From: Spirochaetaceae bacterium
GTDB lineage: Bacteria > Spirochaetota > Spirochaetia > Treponematales > Breznakiellaceae
NCBI GenBank assembly: GCA_031255315.1
Contig: JAIRSS010000254.1
Coordinates: 1 to 42,875, forward strand
Direction of reading: 5' to 3'
DNA length: 42,875 nucleotides
This document shows positions 1-7,307 of the stretch, in pieces. The translations under genes were made by a program, and so were the position numbers. Below the pieces are notes generated by a model. It was not told the DNA's origin and did no database searches. It saw only the letters and a program-made list of their open reading frames with translations. How positions within the stretch are numbered: the first letter of the stretch is position 1; every line of letters starts with the position of its first letter.

Positions 1-933
1 GCCGCCGCGTACCATGTTAAGCCGGAACAGGTTTTTCCGGGGAACGGTTCCGATGAGACGCTGGCTTTTGTGTTTGCCGCGTTTTTTGAAGCCGCCGCAA
101 CCGCCGGCACGCTTCCCATCCTGTTTCCAAACATAACCTACAGTTTCTACCCGGTCTACGCCAACCTGTGGGGGGTTCCCTTTCGTACCGTCCCGCTGCG
201 GGACGATTTTTCCGTCAATCCTGAAGACTACCTGGTCCCCGCCGGGGGCGTGGTCCTGGCCAATCCCAATGCCCCGACGGGAATGCTTGTAGAACCTGCC
301 GTCATACTCCGTATCGCGGACTACCAGGCCGGAGCGGGCCGGGTAGTCGTGGCCGATGAAGCCTACGGCGCGTTTGCCGGCCCGGATCCATCCGGCGGCG
401 CTTTCTCCGGCGCCGCTTCCGTAACGCCATTCATAGAACAACACCCGAACCTGCTTACGGTCCACACCCTGTCCAAGGTGGGGGCTTTGGCCGGACTACG
501 GGTGGGCTTTGTGATAGGCCGGGAAGAACTCATCGAGGGCCTTTGCCGGGCGCGGGATTCATTCAACTCCTATCCCCTGGACCGCCTTGCCCAAGCCGGC
601 GCCGCCGCCGCCCTGGGGGACGCCGCGTATTACCGGGGCATCACCCGCCGGATAATCGCCACACGGGAACGGGTAACCGCGTCCCTTACCGCCCTGGGCT
701 TCGAGACCCTGCCGTCACGGGCGAATTTCGTCTTTACCCGGCATCCCGGCAAATCCGGGGCGGAACTTTTCGCCGGGCTCCGGGAACGGGGCGTTTTGGT
801 GAGACATTTCAACAAGCCGGGAACAGCCGAATTTCTGCGGGTAACCATAGGGACTGATGACGAGATGGATCGCTTCCTGGAAATCTGCATGGAGTTACGA
901 GAGGAGAGAGGTCTCCCCCGGTCAACACGTTAA
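1..933 (+). CDS. hisC: Histidinol-phosphate aminotransferase HisC, 5' end outside window
   Basis: Fold-type I PLP aminotransferase that converts imidazole-acetol phosphate and glutamate to histidinol phosphate in histidine synthesis. The frame is open from base 1, so the true start lies upstream; 310 codons are visible of a usual 350-370. Visible motifs, numbered by codon from base 1: GNGSDE (15-20, cofactor phosphate site), NPNAPTG (88-94), DEAY (119-122, Asp and Tyr contacting PLP) and TLSK with the Schiff-base lysine at about codon 159, followed by AGLRVG. The order and spacing fit HisC; a cobalamin-type CobD-like paralogue is less likely. It ends with TAA at 931-933. No other his gene is visible, so its operon context is unknown. 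Confidence 0.9.
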   Translation, partial: AAAYHVKPEQVFPGNGSDETLAFVFAAFFEAAATAGTLPILFPNITYSFYPVYANLWGVPFRTVPLRDDFSVNPEDYLVPAGGVVLANPNAPTGMLVEPAVILRIADYQAGAGRVVVADEAYGAFAGPDPSGGAFSGAASVTPFIEQHPNLLTVHTLSKVGALAGLRVGFVIGREELIEGLCRARDSFNSYPLDRLAQAGAAAALGDAAYYRGITRRIIATRERVTASLTALGFETLPSRANFVFTRHPGKSGAELFAGLRERGVLVRHFNKPGTAEFLRVTIGTDDEMDRFLEICMELREERGLPRSTR

Positions 934-972
934 GAGAGGAGGAAGCCGCAACGGGACCGTGGGTACACCTGA

Positions 973-1191
973 AAGGAGTTCACGGCTGAAGCGGCGGCGC
1001 GGAAGTACGAAAAGCCAGTATATCAGATCGCGATGGATTTAGGGGCCACCGGGAACATGCTGTACCGGCATGAAAGCCGGGGAGGGTTCCTGATTTTCGT
1101 CCCGGTGATGAACCGGGCGGGTAAATGTAAAATTGGCGGCAGGCAACGCGCATACTGGACAGAAACTTTTCAATCTGATATAGTATTTTGA
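973..1191 (+). pseudogene. Decayed IS3-type transposase OrfA remnant
   Basis: In frame 1 the translation starts KEFTAEAA, continues KYEKPVYQIAMDLG and NMLYRHESRG, then runs into unrelated codons until TGA at 1189-1191. The opening and the QIAxDLGxxxNMLYR pattern match the helix-turn-helix N-terminus of IS3-family OrfA proteins. Much of the usual first helix is missing, there is no start codon with a ribosome binding site, and no OrfB follows. I read it as a relic. The tail of this frame overlaps the likely infC promoter. Confidence 0.4.
1156..1184 (+). promoter_or_regulatory. Sigma-70-type promoter for infC operon
   Basis: TGGACA (1156-1161) and TATAGT (1179-1184) are separated by exactly 17 bases; each differs from consensus at one base. 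Transcription would start near 1191 and give a leader of about 84 nt before infC. It lies inside the relic OrfA frame, which supports that frame being non-coding now. Confidence 0.6.
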
Positions 1192-1220
1192 TATGTGATT
1201 AATGCTGTATGGAGTTTTAA

Positions 1221-1265
1221 ATGATGGTTCTCCGGAGGCGGTTAAAAACCCGGGGATGCCCGTGA
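1221..1265 (+). CDS. Possible 14-codon arginine-rich leader ORF before infC
   Basis: ATG at 1221 follows GGAG (1211-1214) at 6 nt spacing. The frame reads MMVLRRRLKTRGCP and stops with TGA at 1263-1265, directly on the infC ribosome binding site (GAGGAGG, 1264-1270). It is in frame with infC, whose TTG start comes 9 nt after the stop. The position suits a translated leader whose terminating ribosome affects infC initiation. There is no homology evidence; it could be chance. Confidence 0.35.
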   Translation: MMVLRRRLKTRGCP

Positions 1266-1274
1266 GGAGGTCAG

Positions 1275-1790
1275 TTGGCGGATAAGGATTTGAGGATCAA
1301 TGAGCAAATTCGGGTACGGGAGGTCCGGCTTATTCGGGATGACGGCGAACAGCGGATTATGGCAACCGTTGAAGCCCTTGCGTTGGCTCGTGAACAGGGC
1401 CTTGATTTAGTAGAAGTTGCTCCTCATGCTGTACCTCCGGTAGTTAAAATAATGAACTACGGTAAGTACAAATTTGAAAATGAAAAAAAAGTCCGGGATT
1501 CCAAAAAAAAGCAAAAGTTGCTCAAATTAAAGGAGATTCGGATGCAGCCCAAGATCGACGAACATGATATTGATTTCAAATCAAAGCATGTTCGGGAATT
1601 CCTTGCCGAAGGCAACAAGGTAAAGGTAACGGTCCGGTTCCGCGGTCGTGAACTTGCTCATACGGAGCTTGGGCTTGATGTTCTAAAGGATGTCTTGCGA
1701 CGTATTGAAGGGGACTACGTGATGGATAAGGCCCCGGCTATGGAAGGCCGGTTTATGTCCATGGTTTTAAGCCCCAAGTCTAAGAAATAG
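1275..1790 (+). CDS. infC: Translation initiation factor IF-3
   Basis: IF-3 binds the 30S subunit, prevents premature 50S joining and checks the start codon and initiator tRNA. The protein has 171 residues, the normal size. The N-domain opens [14 protein letters not shown] and the C-domain carries the basic KEIRMQP and [11 protein letters not shown] segments. The start chosen is TTG at 1275, preceded by GAGGAGG at 4 nt. Non-AUG starts are a known feature of infC and allow IF-3 to discriminate against its own message, so TTG fits autoregulation. It heads the classical infC-rpmI-rplT cluster; rpmI begins 9 nt after its stop. Confidence 0.97.
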   Translation: MADKDLRINEQIRVREVRLIRDDGEQRIMATVEALALAREQGLDLVEVAPHAVPPVVKIMNYGKYKFENEKKVRDSKKKQKLLKLKEIRMQPKIDEHDIDFKSKHVREFLAEGNKVKVTVRFRGRELAHTELGLDVLKDVLRRIEGDYVMDKAPAMEGRFMSMVLSPKSKK

Positions 1791-1799
1791 AGGGTTGTC

Positions 1800-2000
1800 A
1801 TGCCTAAGATGAAGACTAAAAAAAGCGCCGTTAAGCGCTTTTCATTTACCGGAACGGGGAAGGTCAAGTACAAAAAACAGAACCTTCGCCATATTCTTAC
1901 GAAAAAGTCCGCAAAGCGGAAGCGAAATTTGCGCCACGCTGGAATATTGTCCGCTGATAATGTCGCGGTCATCAGGAAACAGTTATTACCTTACGGTTGA
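1800..2000 (+). CDS. rpmI: Large ribosomal subunit protein bL35
   Basis: Small basic 50S protein of 66 residues, the usual size. The start [14 protein letters not shown] and the middle [13 protein letters not shown] are typical of bL35. ATG at 1800 follows AGAGGG at 5 nt, partly within the infC stop region, so translation is probably coupled to infC. rplT begins 32 nt downstream. Confidence 0.97.
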   Translation: MPKMKTKKSAVKRFSFTGTGKVKYKKQNLRHILTKKSAKRKRNLRHAGILSADNVAVIRKQLLPYG

Positions 2001-2032
2001 ATAAGGCAATAATCTAAAGAGGAGAGGTTTTC

Positions 2033-2392
2033 ATGTCAAGAGCAGTAGATGGTTTAAAACGGAAGAATCATCGTAAAAAGATTTTAAAGCAGGCTAAGGG
2101 CTACTGGGGTCGTCGGCATTCGAATTATAAAACCGCTAAAGACGCGGTTACGAAAGGGCTTTTTTACGCCTACCGGGACCGGAAGGATAGAAAAGGCGAT
2201 TTCCGGCGTTTGTGGATCATTAGGATCAATGCGGCTTGCCGGGTGGAAGGCATCTCCTATTCCCGGCTCATTGACGGCATGATTAAGGCGGGAATAACCA
2301 TCAACCGTAAGGCGCTGGCTTCGTTGGCTGTAAATGATAGTTCAGCCTTTAAAGCGGTAGTTTCCCGGGTAAAAGCAACGTTGGGGGTTTGA
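2033..2392 (+). CDS. rplT: Large ribosomal subunit protein bL20
   Basis: bL20 binds 23S rRNA early in 50S assembly and in several bacteria represses its own operon. The protein has 119 residues. The basic N-terminal arm (KRKNHRKKILKQAKGYWGRR) and the domain with RLWIIRINAACR and YSRLIDGM are standard. ATG at 2033 follows AGAGGAGAGG. I did not find a convincing L20 target pseudoknot by eye in the infC leader. The next gene starts 5 nt after the stop, so transcription continues into the division-related pair. Confidence 0.97.
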   Translation: MSRAVDGLKRKNHRKKILKQAKGYWGRRHSNYKTAKDAVTKGLFYAYRDRKDRKGDFRRLWIIRINAACRVEGISYSRLIDGMIKAGITINRKALASLAVNDSSAFKAVVSRVKATLGV

Positions 2393-2396
2393 ATAT

Positions 2397-2861
2397 ATGT
2401 TAAGCCTTGAGCAAGTCAAATTATTAGAATCCAAAGTTATCAAGGCCCTTGAATACATAGATCAGGTAACCGAAGTAAACACTCTTTTACAAGAAAAACT
2501 GGAAACCTATCAGAAACGGATTGACGGGCTTGAGGAAGTAGTACAGCGTTTTAAAGAGGATCAAAGCCGGATTGAGGAAGGAATCGTTTCCGCGCTTAAC
2601 CGGCTCAACCGGTTCGAGGCCGATATAGAAAAAAGCCTTTCCCTGGAAAAATTCCGGGAAGATTCCATTCCTGAAAAATCCCCGCAGACGGCGGAGCAGG
2701 GCATAGTGGAACCGCCTGATGAAAAAGCTGTTGTGGATAAGGAAACAGAGGACCAAACCCAAAGTAATGAGTCAGCTCGTGAGTCGGAAGCTGATAATTT
2801 ACCCGGAAGTGAAGAAATCGTTGACGAGACGCAGAGTCCGGGGGAACTGGATATTTTTTAA
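2397..2861 (+). CDS. Coiled-coil protein with acidic tail, possible division partner
   Basis: 154 residues, not assigned to a named family. Residues 1-85 are heptad-rich (LLESKVIKALEYIDQV, LLQEKLETYQKRIDGLEEVV) and look like one long coiled coil. Residues 90-154 are acidic, low in complexity and probably disordered, ending GELDIF. It is cytosolic, with no signal or membrane segment. It sits 5 nt after rplT and 9 nt before a ZapA-like gene. A coiled coil beside ZapA recalls ZapB, but this is inference from position and shape. Confidence 0.75.
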   Translation: MLSLEQVKLLESKVIKALEYIDQVTEVNTLLQEKLETYQKRIDGLEEVVQRFKEDQSRIEEGIVSALNRLNRFEADIEKSLSLEKFREDSIPEKSPQTAEQGIVEPPDEKAVVDKETEDQTQSNESARESEADNLPGSEEIVDETQSPGELDIF

Positions 2862-2870
2862 GGAGCCCGT

Positions 2871-3251
2871 GTGCCGACCAGCAGTCTCCGTATTGACATA
2901 CTGGGTACGTCTTTTTCTATCAGCGCCGATGAAGAGGCTGAGTATCTCGAAAATCTTCTTAGCCGTTATTATGTATGTGTAGAAAATACACGAAAGATTA
3001 CCGGGCTTTCGGATCCTCTAAAACTTGCCATCATGACGGGATTTTTGCTCTGTGAAGATGTTCAAAACCGGATGGCAGGCGGGGACCCGGCAGGACGCCG
3101 GGTTGCCGAATCTCGGGAAGTGGAGCAGATTTTCCTGAATATCAATACGAGAATAGACGAAATTTTAAATGCTATGGAACTAAATTCCTCGCCTGGCGGG
3201 GAGAACGGGTATACGTACGGCGGGAACGGTTCCGCGCCAGGTTTCAGTTAG
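2871..3251 (+). CDS. zapA: ZapA-like cell division protein
   Basis: 126 residues from GTG at 2871, preceded by AGGAG at 5 nt. The N-terminus (SLRIDILGTSFSISADEEAEYL) has the ZapA beta-hairpin pattern of an I-x-I-x-G motif followed by a helix. KLAIMTGFLLCEDVQ matches the ZapA helix that begins with a small-residue LAxxxAL-type stretch. Residues 80-105 form a predicted dimerising coiled coil. ZapA bundles FtsZ filaments at mid-cell. The glycine-rich tail (SSPGGENGYTYGGNG) is extra relative to ZapA and probably disordered. Assignment is by pattern only. Confidence 0.65.
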   Translation: MPTSSLRIDILGTSFSISADEEAEYLENLLSRYYVCVENTRKITGLSDPLKLAIMTGFLLCEDVQNRMAGGDPAGRRVAESREVEQIFLNINTRIDEILNAMELNSSPGGENGYTYGGNGSAPGFS

Positions 3252-3263
3252 CCGGGAGTTTGT

Positions 3264-4547
3264 GTGCGTCACATTATAAAATTGATAAATCAGGTAAAAA
3301 ACTACTCGTGGGGTTCCCCTCAATGGATACCTCGCTTGACCGGTCAGAATAACAGTACCGGAGAACCGTGGGCGGAACTGTGGATGGGCGTTCACCCACA
3401 CGGGCCGTCCGTCCTGGACATTCCTGGGGACGAACAGCCTCTGCTTTCGGATTTCATCGGTAAATACCCTGAATTATTCCTGGGAGAAGCAGTCAGCCGG
3501 GAATTTGGCGCTCTTCCGTTCTTGCTCAAATTTTTGGCCGCAGACAAACCTCTGTCGGTCCAGGTTCATCCGAACCTCGCCCAAGCGCGGGCGGGGTTTG
3601 AGCGGGAAAACAAGGCCGGCTTGCCTCTGAATGATCCCGCCCGTAACTACAAGGACCCCAATCACAAACCAGAAATCCTCTGCGCCCTGAGCCCTTTTCG
3701 GGCTATGTGCGGCTTTCGGGAGTGGGATGGCATACTCAGCTTGCTGAAAACGTTTTCCCATGATGCTATGACCCGGCGCGGAACAGCGCTCAACGCCGGC
3801 TTTACCCGCATGAGAAAAGCCCTCGAAACGGGAACGGAACAGGCGGAAGAAGAGGCGCTTCGGCTTTTCTTTGCGGCCCTCTTCGATCTGCCCGGGGAAT
3901 TTCGGCGGGAATTGACCGTTTATACTGTGGAACAGGAACCGATCCTGAGAGTGCGCGTTCCCGAACACGCGGAAATTTGGCACACCGCCGCTTGTTTTGC
4001 CCGGCTGTATCCGGAGGATCCGGCAGTGATTGCTCCTCTTTACCTCAATTTGATTACTCTTGCGCCGGGGGAAGCGATCTATCTTCCCGCCGGGATACTC
4101 CACGCCTACATTGAAGGGTTGGGAATAGAACTGATGGCCAATTCGGATAACGTCCTCCGGGGCGGACTCACATCAAAGCATGTGGATGTGGAAGAGTTGG
4201 CGTGTATTCTGGAATTCCGGCCTTTTCTCCCTGCGGTTTTGCGGCCTCCCAAACCCATTCCCTCCGCGTTTACTTACCCTACAAACTGCCGGGAATTTTC
4301 CCTTTCGGTGATCCAGGGAAAAGGGGAGAATGCCCCCTTCCCCCTATCAGGGCCGGCCATAGCCGTTGTTACCGAAGGCAAAGCGGTCTTTTCCTGTCAT
4401 GATGAAACGGACGGATCGATTGAAACGCTCACCCTTGAGCAGGGGGAGAGCGCTTTCATCGCCTTCCGAAAGGCCGGGACCGTTCTGACCTATTCCGGTT
4501 CCTGTATACTGTACGCCGCCGGGATAGGCGCCGCGCCGTCCGCTTAA
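3264..4547 (+). CDS. manA: Mannose-6-phosphate isomerase, class I
   Basis: Interconverts mannose 6-phosphate and fructose 6-phosphate, feeding mannose into glycolysis or supplying GDP-mannose synthesis. 427 residues from GTG at 3264, a normal class I length. The zinc ligands are visible: Gln100 and His102 in QVHPN, Glu137 in NHKPE, and His280 in AGILHAY. The class signature GIELMANSDNVLRGGLT follows. The C-terminal cupin-like part is intact. The gene follows the zapA-like gene by 12 nt and overlaps the next gene by one base (TAATG), so the three are probably co-transcribed. Confidence 0.95.
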   Translation: MRHIIKLINQVKNYSWGSPQWIPRLTGQNNSTGEPWAELWMGVHPHGPSVLDIPGDEQPLLSDFIGKYPELFLGEAVSREFGALPFLLKFLAADKPLSVQVHPNLAQARAGFERENKAGLPLNDPARNYKDPNHKPEILCALSPFRAMCGFREWDGILSLLKTFSHDAMTRRGTALNAGFTRMRKALETGTEQAEEEALRLFFAALFDLPGEFRRELTVYTVEQEPILRVRVPEHAEIWHTAACFARLYPEDPAVIAPLYLNLITLAPGEAIYLPAGILHAYIEGLGIELMANSDNVLRGGLTSKHVDVEELACILEFRPFLPAVLRPPKPIPSAFTYPTNCREFSLSVIQGKGENAPFPLSGPAIAVVTEGKAVFSCHDETDGSIETLTLEQGESAFIAFRKAGTVLTYSGSCILYAAGIGAAPSA

Positions 4548-5029
4548 TGAAGATCCTCGTCGATGCCGACTCTTGTCCGAAAGCAGCCCGGCATCTGATA
4601 CTCCGTTCCGTCGCAAGGACCGCCTTAACCGCTATTTTTGTAGCGAACCGGCCCATTCCGCAAATCACCGGCCCTGGAGTGGTGATGGAGGTTTGTCCCG
4701 CGGGAGACGGTGCGGCTGACGACAGGATCATGGAACTCGCCCGGCCCGGCGACCTCGCGGTAACCCGGGATATCCCCCTGGCTTCCCGGCTTGTGGAAGC
4801 CGCAATCCAGGTGATAGACGATAGGGGACATGTATATACCAAAGAGAATATCCGGGAAAAATTGTCTATCCGGAATTTCACGGTACGATTGGCGGACAAC
4901 GGCCTCGCCCCCGAGCGAACCGCCGCTTATGGAAAAAGGGAATGTAAAAAATTCGCGGACAGTTTAGACCGTCTCCTCGGTACGCTGATTCGGGAAGCCC
5001 GGAAAAATTCCGCCCTGCCTGGATACTAG
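4547..5029 (+). CDS. yaiI: UPF0178 (YaiI/YqxD, DUF188) family protein
   Basis: 160 residues; the family is conserved and has a PIN-like fold, but its function is not established. The opening ILVDADSCP and the central LARPGDLAVTRDIPLA with a following DDRG are the family hallmarks; the Asp residues resemble a metal site. The end TAYGKRECKKFADSLDRLL is also typical. ATG at 4547 overlaps the manA stop, which indicates translational coupling. It is the last plus-strand gene before a convergent junction with ppiC. Confidence 0.9.
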   Translation: MKILVDADSCPKAARHLILRSVARTALTAIFVANRPIPQITGPGVVMEVCPAGDGAADDRIMELARPGDLAVTRDIPLASRLVEAAIQVIDDRGHVYTKENIREKLSIRNFTVRLADNGLAPERTAAYGKRECKKFADSLDRLLGTLIREARKNSALPGY

Positions 5030-5086
5030 GGCCTGTTGCGCTTGTGGGGGGTTTAAGCGCGAAGCGCAAAAAACTGGATAAAGTTC

Positions 5087-5102
5087 CACAGACTTCTCTG
5101 TG
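5087..5102. repeat. Small hairpin in the convergent yaiI/ppiC junction
   Basis: CACAGA-CTTC-TCTGTG makes a 6-bp stem with a 4-base loop 57 nt after the yaiI stop and 6 nt after the ppiC stop. There is no U-run on either side, so intrinsic termination is only possible, not shown. A second imperfect pair, TTGCGCTT (5036-5043) with AAGCGCAA, lies nearby. Confidence 0.35.
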
Positions 5103-5108
5103 CGCCGG

Positions 5109-5387
5109 TTAATCCTTTCTGCCGGTACACTTAATGACGTGGTACCCAAACTGGGTCTGCACAACGCCGCTTACCGAACCTTGAGAAAGCTGTTTAACCG
5201 CCGATTCAAATGGAGCCACCATTTTTCCCGGACCGAACCAGCCCAGATCGCCTCCTGATGACTTTGAAGGACAGGTTGAAAATTCCCGGGCCAAAGATTC
5301 AAACGCCGCGCCTTGTTTAATACGCCTAAGAAGGTCTTCGGCCAGGCCCCTGTCTTTAACCAATATATGACTTGCCCGCCATTCCAT
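5109..5387 (-). CDS. ppiC: Parvulin-type peptidyl-prolyl isomerase, stand-alone
   Basis: 92-residue single-domain parvulin. RASHILVKDRGLAEDLLRRI, GAAFESLAREFSTCPSKSS, GGDLGWFGPGKMV and the end FGYHVIKCTGRKD cover the complete rotamase fold, including the active-site cysteine in the FSTCPS loop and both conserved histidines. There is no signal peptide or membrane anchor, so it is cytosolic like E. coli PpiC. ATG at 5387 follows AGGAGT (complement of 5392-5397) at about 4 nt. Only 24 nt upstream lies a strong terminator hairpin on the same strand, which suggests expression depends on read-through. Confidence 0.93.
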   Translation of the reverse strand: MEWRASHILVKDRGLAEDLLRRIKQGAAFESLAREFSTCPSKSSGGDLGWFGPGKMVAPFESAVKQLSQGSVSGVVQTQFGYHVIKCTGRKD

Positions 5388-5411
5388 ATAAACTCCTAAA
5401 AAAACAATTTC

Positions 5412-5447
5412 CTAAAAAAGCCCCGGGGAAAGGAGTAACCCCGGGGC
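5412..5447 (-). terminator. Rho-independent terminator/attenuator in ppiC leader
   Basis: On the minus strand GCCCCGGGG pairs perfectly with CCCCGGGGC (5439-5447 and 5420-5428) around a 10-base loop, followed by six U. It ends only about 25 nt before the ppiC start. The loop contains ACTCCT, the exact complement of AGGAGT at the ppiC ribosome binding site. It could mark the end of an upstream transcript or act as an attenuator for ppiC. Confidence 0.65.
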
Positions 5448-5531
5448 ACACACAAAGGGAAGGAGGAATAGAAACCCCGTGTAATCCACTTAAAGTGTAC
5501 CCACTATTAAACTAACACCGGGTAACACCGC

Positions 5532-5561
5532 ATTAGATTACCGTGTTCATGTATATAACAA
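5532..5561 (-). promoter_or_regulatory. Candidate ppiC promoter
   Basis: On the minus strand TTGTTA (5556-5561) and TCTAAT (5532-5537) are 18 bases apart. A transcript from here would have a leader of roughly 140 nt carrying the hairpin at 5412-5447. The -35 match is modest (4 of 6). Confidence 0.35.
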
Positions 5562-5621
5562 AATCCATACATAAAGGTAACAAAAACCGGTACGATTTAT
5601 CAGTTAATTTTTTTAATCCGT

Positions 5622-5681
5622 GAGGCTGTTTCAAAACCAATTGACTGTGCGCTATAACGCACTCGGGTTTGGACCAGCCTC
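5622..5681. repeat. Dispersed palindrome, long form (copy 1)
   Basis: Left arm GAGGCTGTTTCAAAACC and right arm GGGTTTGGACCAGCCTC are imperfect inverted repeats around a loop of about 26 bases. The loop holds AATTGACTGTGCGC (5639-5652), which recurs exactly, inverted, in the copy at 9447-9503. It lies between the small-protein gene and the ppiC promoter. Apart from this and the promoter, the 324-bp gap 5388-5711 shows no gene. Confidence 0.7.
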
Positions 5682-5711
5682 TCGGGAAAGACGAAAAAGC
5701 GCGGCGGAATT

Positions 5712-5966
5712 TTATTCGGGCTTTTCCGCTTTCCAGTCCCAAATAAACCGCTCATAGGCGGCGATGGTCGCGGTAAGGGTGATGTCTTGAACCTCCCCTC
5801 TGCCAAGCCAATCGGCTCCGTCCATGTGATAGAGATGGCGGAGGGTTCCCTCCAGATCTTCTACGGTACAATCAGGGTCCGCTTCTCTGCGGCGTTTGAG
5901 CCCCCGGAGTTCTTCGTGCAGAGTTTCCTCGTATTTCGCCTCCCTCCAATCTTTAGACGACTCCAT
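5712..5966 (-). CDS. Small hypothetical protein, 84 residues
   Basis: I do not recognise the family. The protein is soluble, rich in charged residues and aromatic near its end (AAYERFIWDWKAEKPE). It has no signal peptide, cysteine or membrane segment. A well-placed AGGAGTG lies about 7 nt before ATG at 5966, which supports real translation. It lies 98 nt downstream of the secreted-protein gene on the same strand. Confidence 0.6.
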   Translation of the reverse strand: MESSKDWREAKYEETLHEELRGLKRRREADPDCTVEDLEGTLRHLYHMDGADWLGRGEVQDITLTATIAAYERFIWDWKAEKPE

Positions 5967-6064
5967 TTTTATACACTCCTATCTGAAAAATTTACCCCCG
6001 CATCCTGTCGTATCCTGTTAATACTGCATGGCGATAGTCCGCATAGCCGCGCATTGCCTGGGGG

Positions 6065-7123
6065 TCACGGTACAGGATATTCAATATGGCGCAGATGTCG
6101 TTTCGCCGGACCGGGAATTAGAAAACCGGAATAGCGGCTCATGGGGGTATCCCGGCGTTCAATCCAGCCGCCCCGGTCGTTCTGGATATACTCGTACCGG
6201 GCTTCCGTTTCTATCATATTGTCGTTTTCGGTCATATCTTCTGTTTGATAGCTGCTGGTGAAATGGACCAATAATCCTGCCTCATTCCATTGGAGGGAAA
6301 AGCGGCCTATGTCTGCCTCCGCCATCTGATCGTCCTCAAGGGAATGAGACGCGCGGAGTGGGGCAAAACGCGCCCAGTACCGGGGCATATTTTTCCCAAC
6401 GTAAAGGGCGGAATATTCCCCGGCGGAAGTAACGACGCCGGAAATATTCCCCATACTGTCATAGTGGTATGCTTCGGTAAACTCCTCACCGCTCAATACG
6501 TCCATTCGCGTAAAACGCCGGAGCCGTCCTCCCGGCGTTTCATACCGGTACGAGAAAACCGCCAGGGCATTCCTGTCCTGGTCATACCAGATTTCCACGG
6601 CGGCGGCGGCCTGGTATTCGATCTCTGTAAAATACCAGGTTCCTCCCTGGCTTATCCTGATGAGGGATGGTAAGGCGTTTTCGTATTCCATAATAAGGAT
6701 ATCCCAGAATGTCTCTAGCTCCGGAGTTTCCGCCGGTATGGTGAAACCCCGGATACGGCCATCGCGCCCGAAACGGGTTTGAACTTGAAAAAACCAGTCA
6801 TCCTTGAAGAGGGGAAACGCCGAAAGAAGCCCGGCGCTGTTCCGCCTAATCGTCAGATCTCCCGCCGGCTGATCCCCAGGGTCTTCCCCGTCCCGAATGA
6901 GGGTAAGGGCCGAGCCGCCATAGGGAGGGAAAGAAAAGGCGTCGGGCGGCATGGAAAGCGGCCAGTCCGGACGCCAGGAGACTTCCCCGGCCAGAGCGGT
7001 TTCATATAAAGAAAGGATTGGGAAAAAATCAGCCGCCCCTGAAACGGGCGATCCCTCCCCTTCCGCTTCGACAAAAAAAGGCGTGAAAAAAACAAGGGCG
7101 ATACAGAGCGCAAGACGAACCAT
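6065..7123 (-). CDS. Secreted protein of unknown function, YD-repeat-like segments
   Basis: 352 residues. A signal peptide is clear: MVRLALCIALVFFTPFF then VEA, with likely cleavage after about residue 20. There is no lipobox. The mature part is rich in Trp, Tyr and acidic residues. Several stretches read like loosely repeated beta-hairpins of the Rhs/YD type (YHYDSMGNISGVV, FSLQWNEAGLLVHFTSSY, YEYIQNDRGGWIERRD), a pattern common in spirochaetal envelope proteins of unknown role. Export to the periplasm or outer membrane is expected. No enzyme motif is visible. Confidence 0.7.
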   Translation of the reverse strand: MVRLALCIALVFFTPFFVEAEGEGSPVSGAADFFPILSLYETALAGEVSWRPDWPLSMPPDAFSFPPYGGSALTLIRDGEDPGDQPAGDLTIRRNSAGLLSAFPLFKDDWFFQVQTRFGRDGRIRGFTIPAETPELETFWDILIMEYENALPSLIRISQGGTWYFTEIEYQAAAAVEIWYDQDRNALAVFSYRYETPGGRLRRFTRMDVLSGEEFTEAYHYDSMGNISGVVTSAGEYSALYVGKNMPRYWARFAPLRASHSLEDDQMAEADIGRFSLQWNEAGLLVHFTSSYQTEDMTENDNMIETEARYEYIQNDRGGWIERRDTPMSRYSGFLIPGPAKRHLRHIEYPVP

Positions 7124-7266
7124 ACGTAATAGTATAGCCGACAGCTCCTATCGTTTGTAGAGCCATTCAGGGGAAGCAAACCGTTCAACGTCGGACCGAA
7201 TTCCGCAACACGCCGGTTAACCGGTGTTATCATGTTTTGTAATGCAGGTTCAGATATGAACGATAT

Positions 7267-7298
7267 AAAAAAAGCGGAGTCGACATCGACTCCGCTTT
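7267..7298 (-). terminator. Rho-independent terminator after the RlpA/SPOR gene
   Basis: Arms of 13 bases (7271-7283 and 7286-7298, core GCGGAGTCGA) form a strong hairpin followed on the minus strand by seven U, starting 10 nt after the gene's stop. It also has a short U-run on the plus strand, so it may work in both directions. Confidence 0.8.
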
Positions 7299-7307
7299 TA
7301 CGGGAGA

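Noticed and set aside
1191..1274. L20-binding pseudoknot in the infC leader
   Set aside because: The leader is short, and I could not identify the two half sites by eye; no claim is made.
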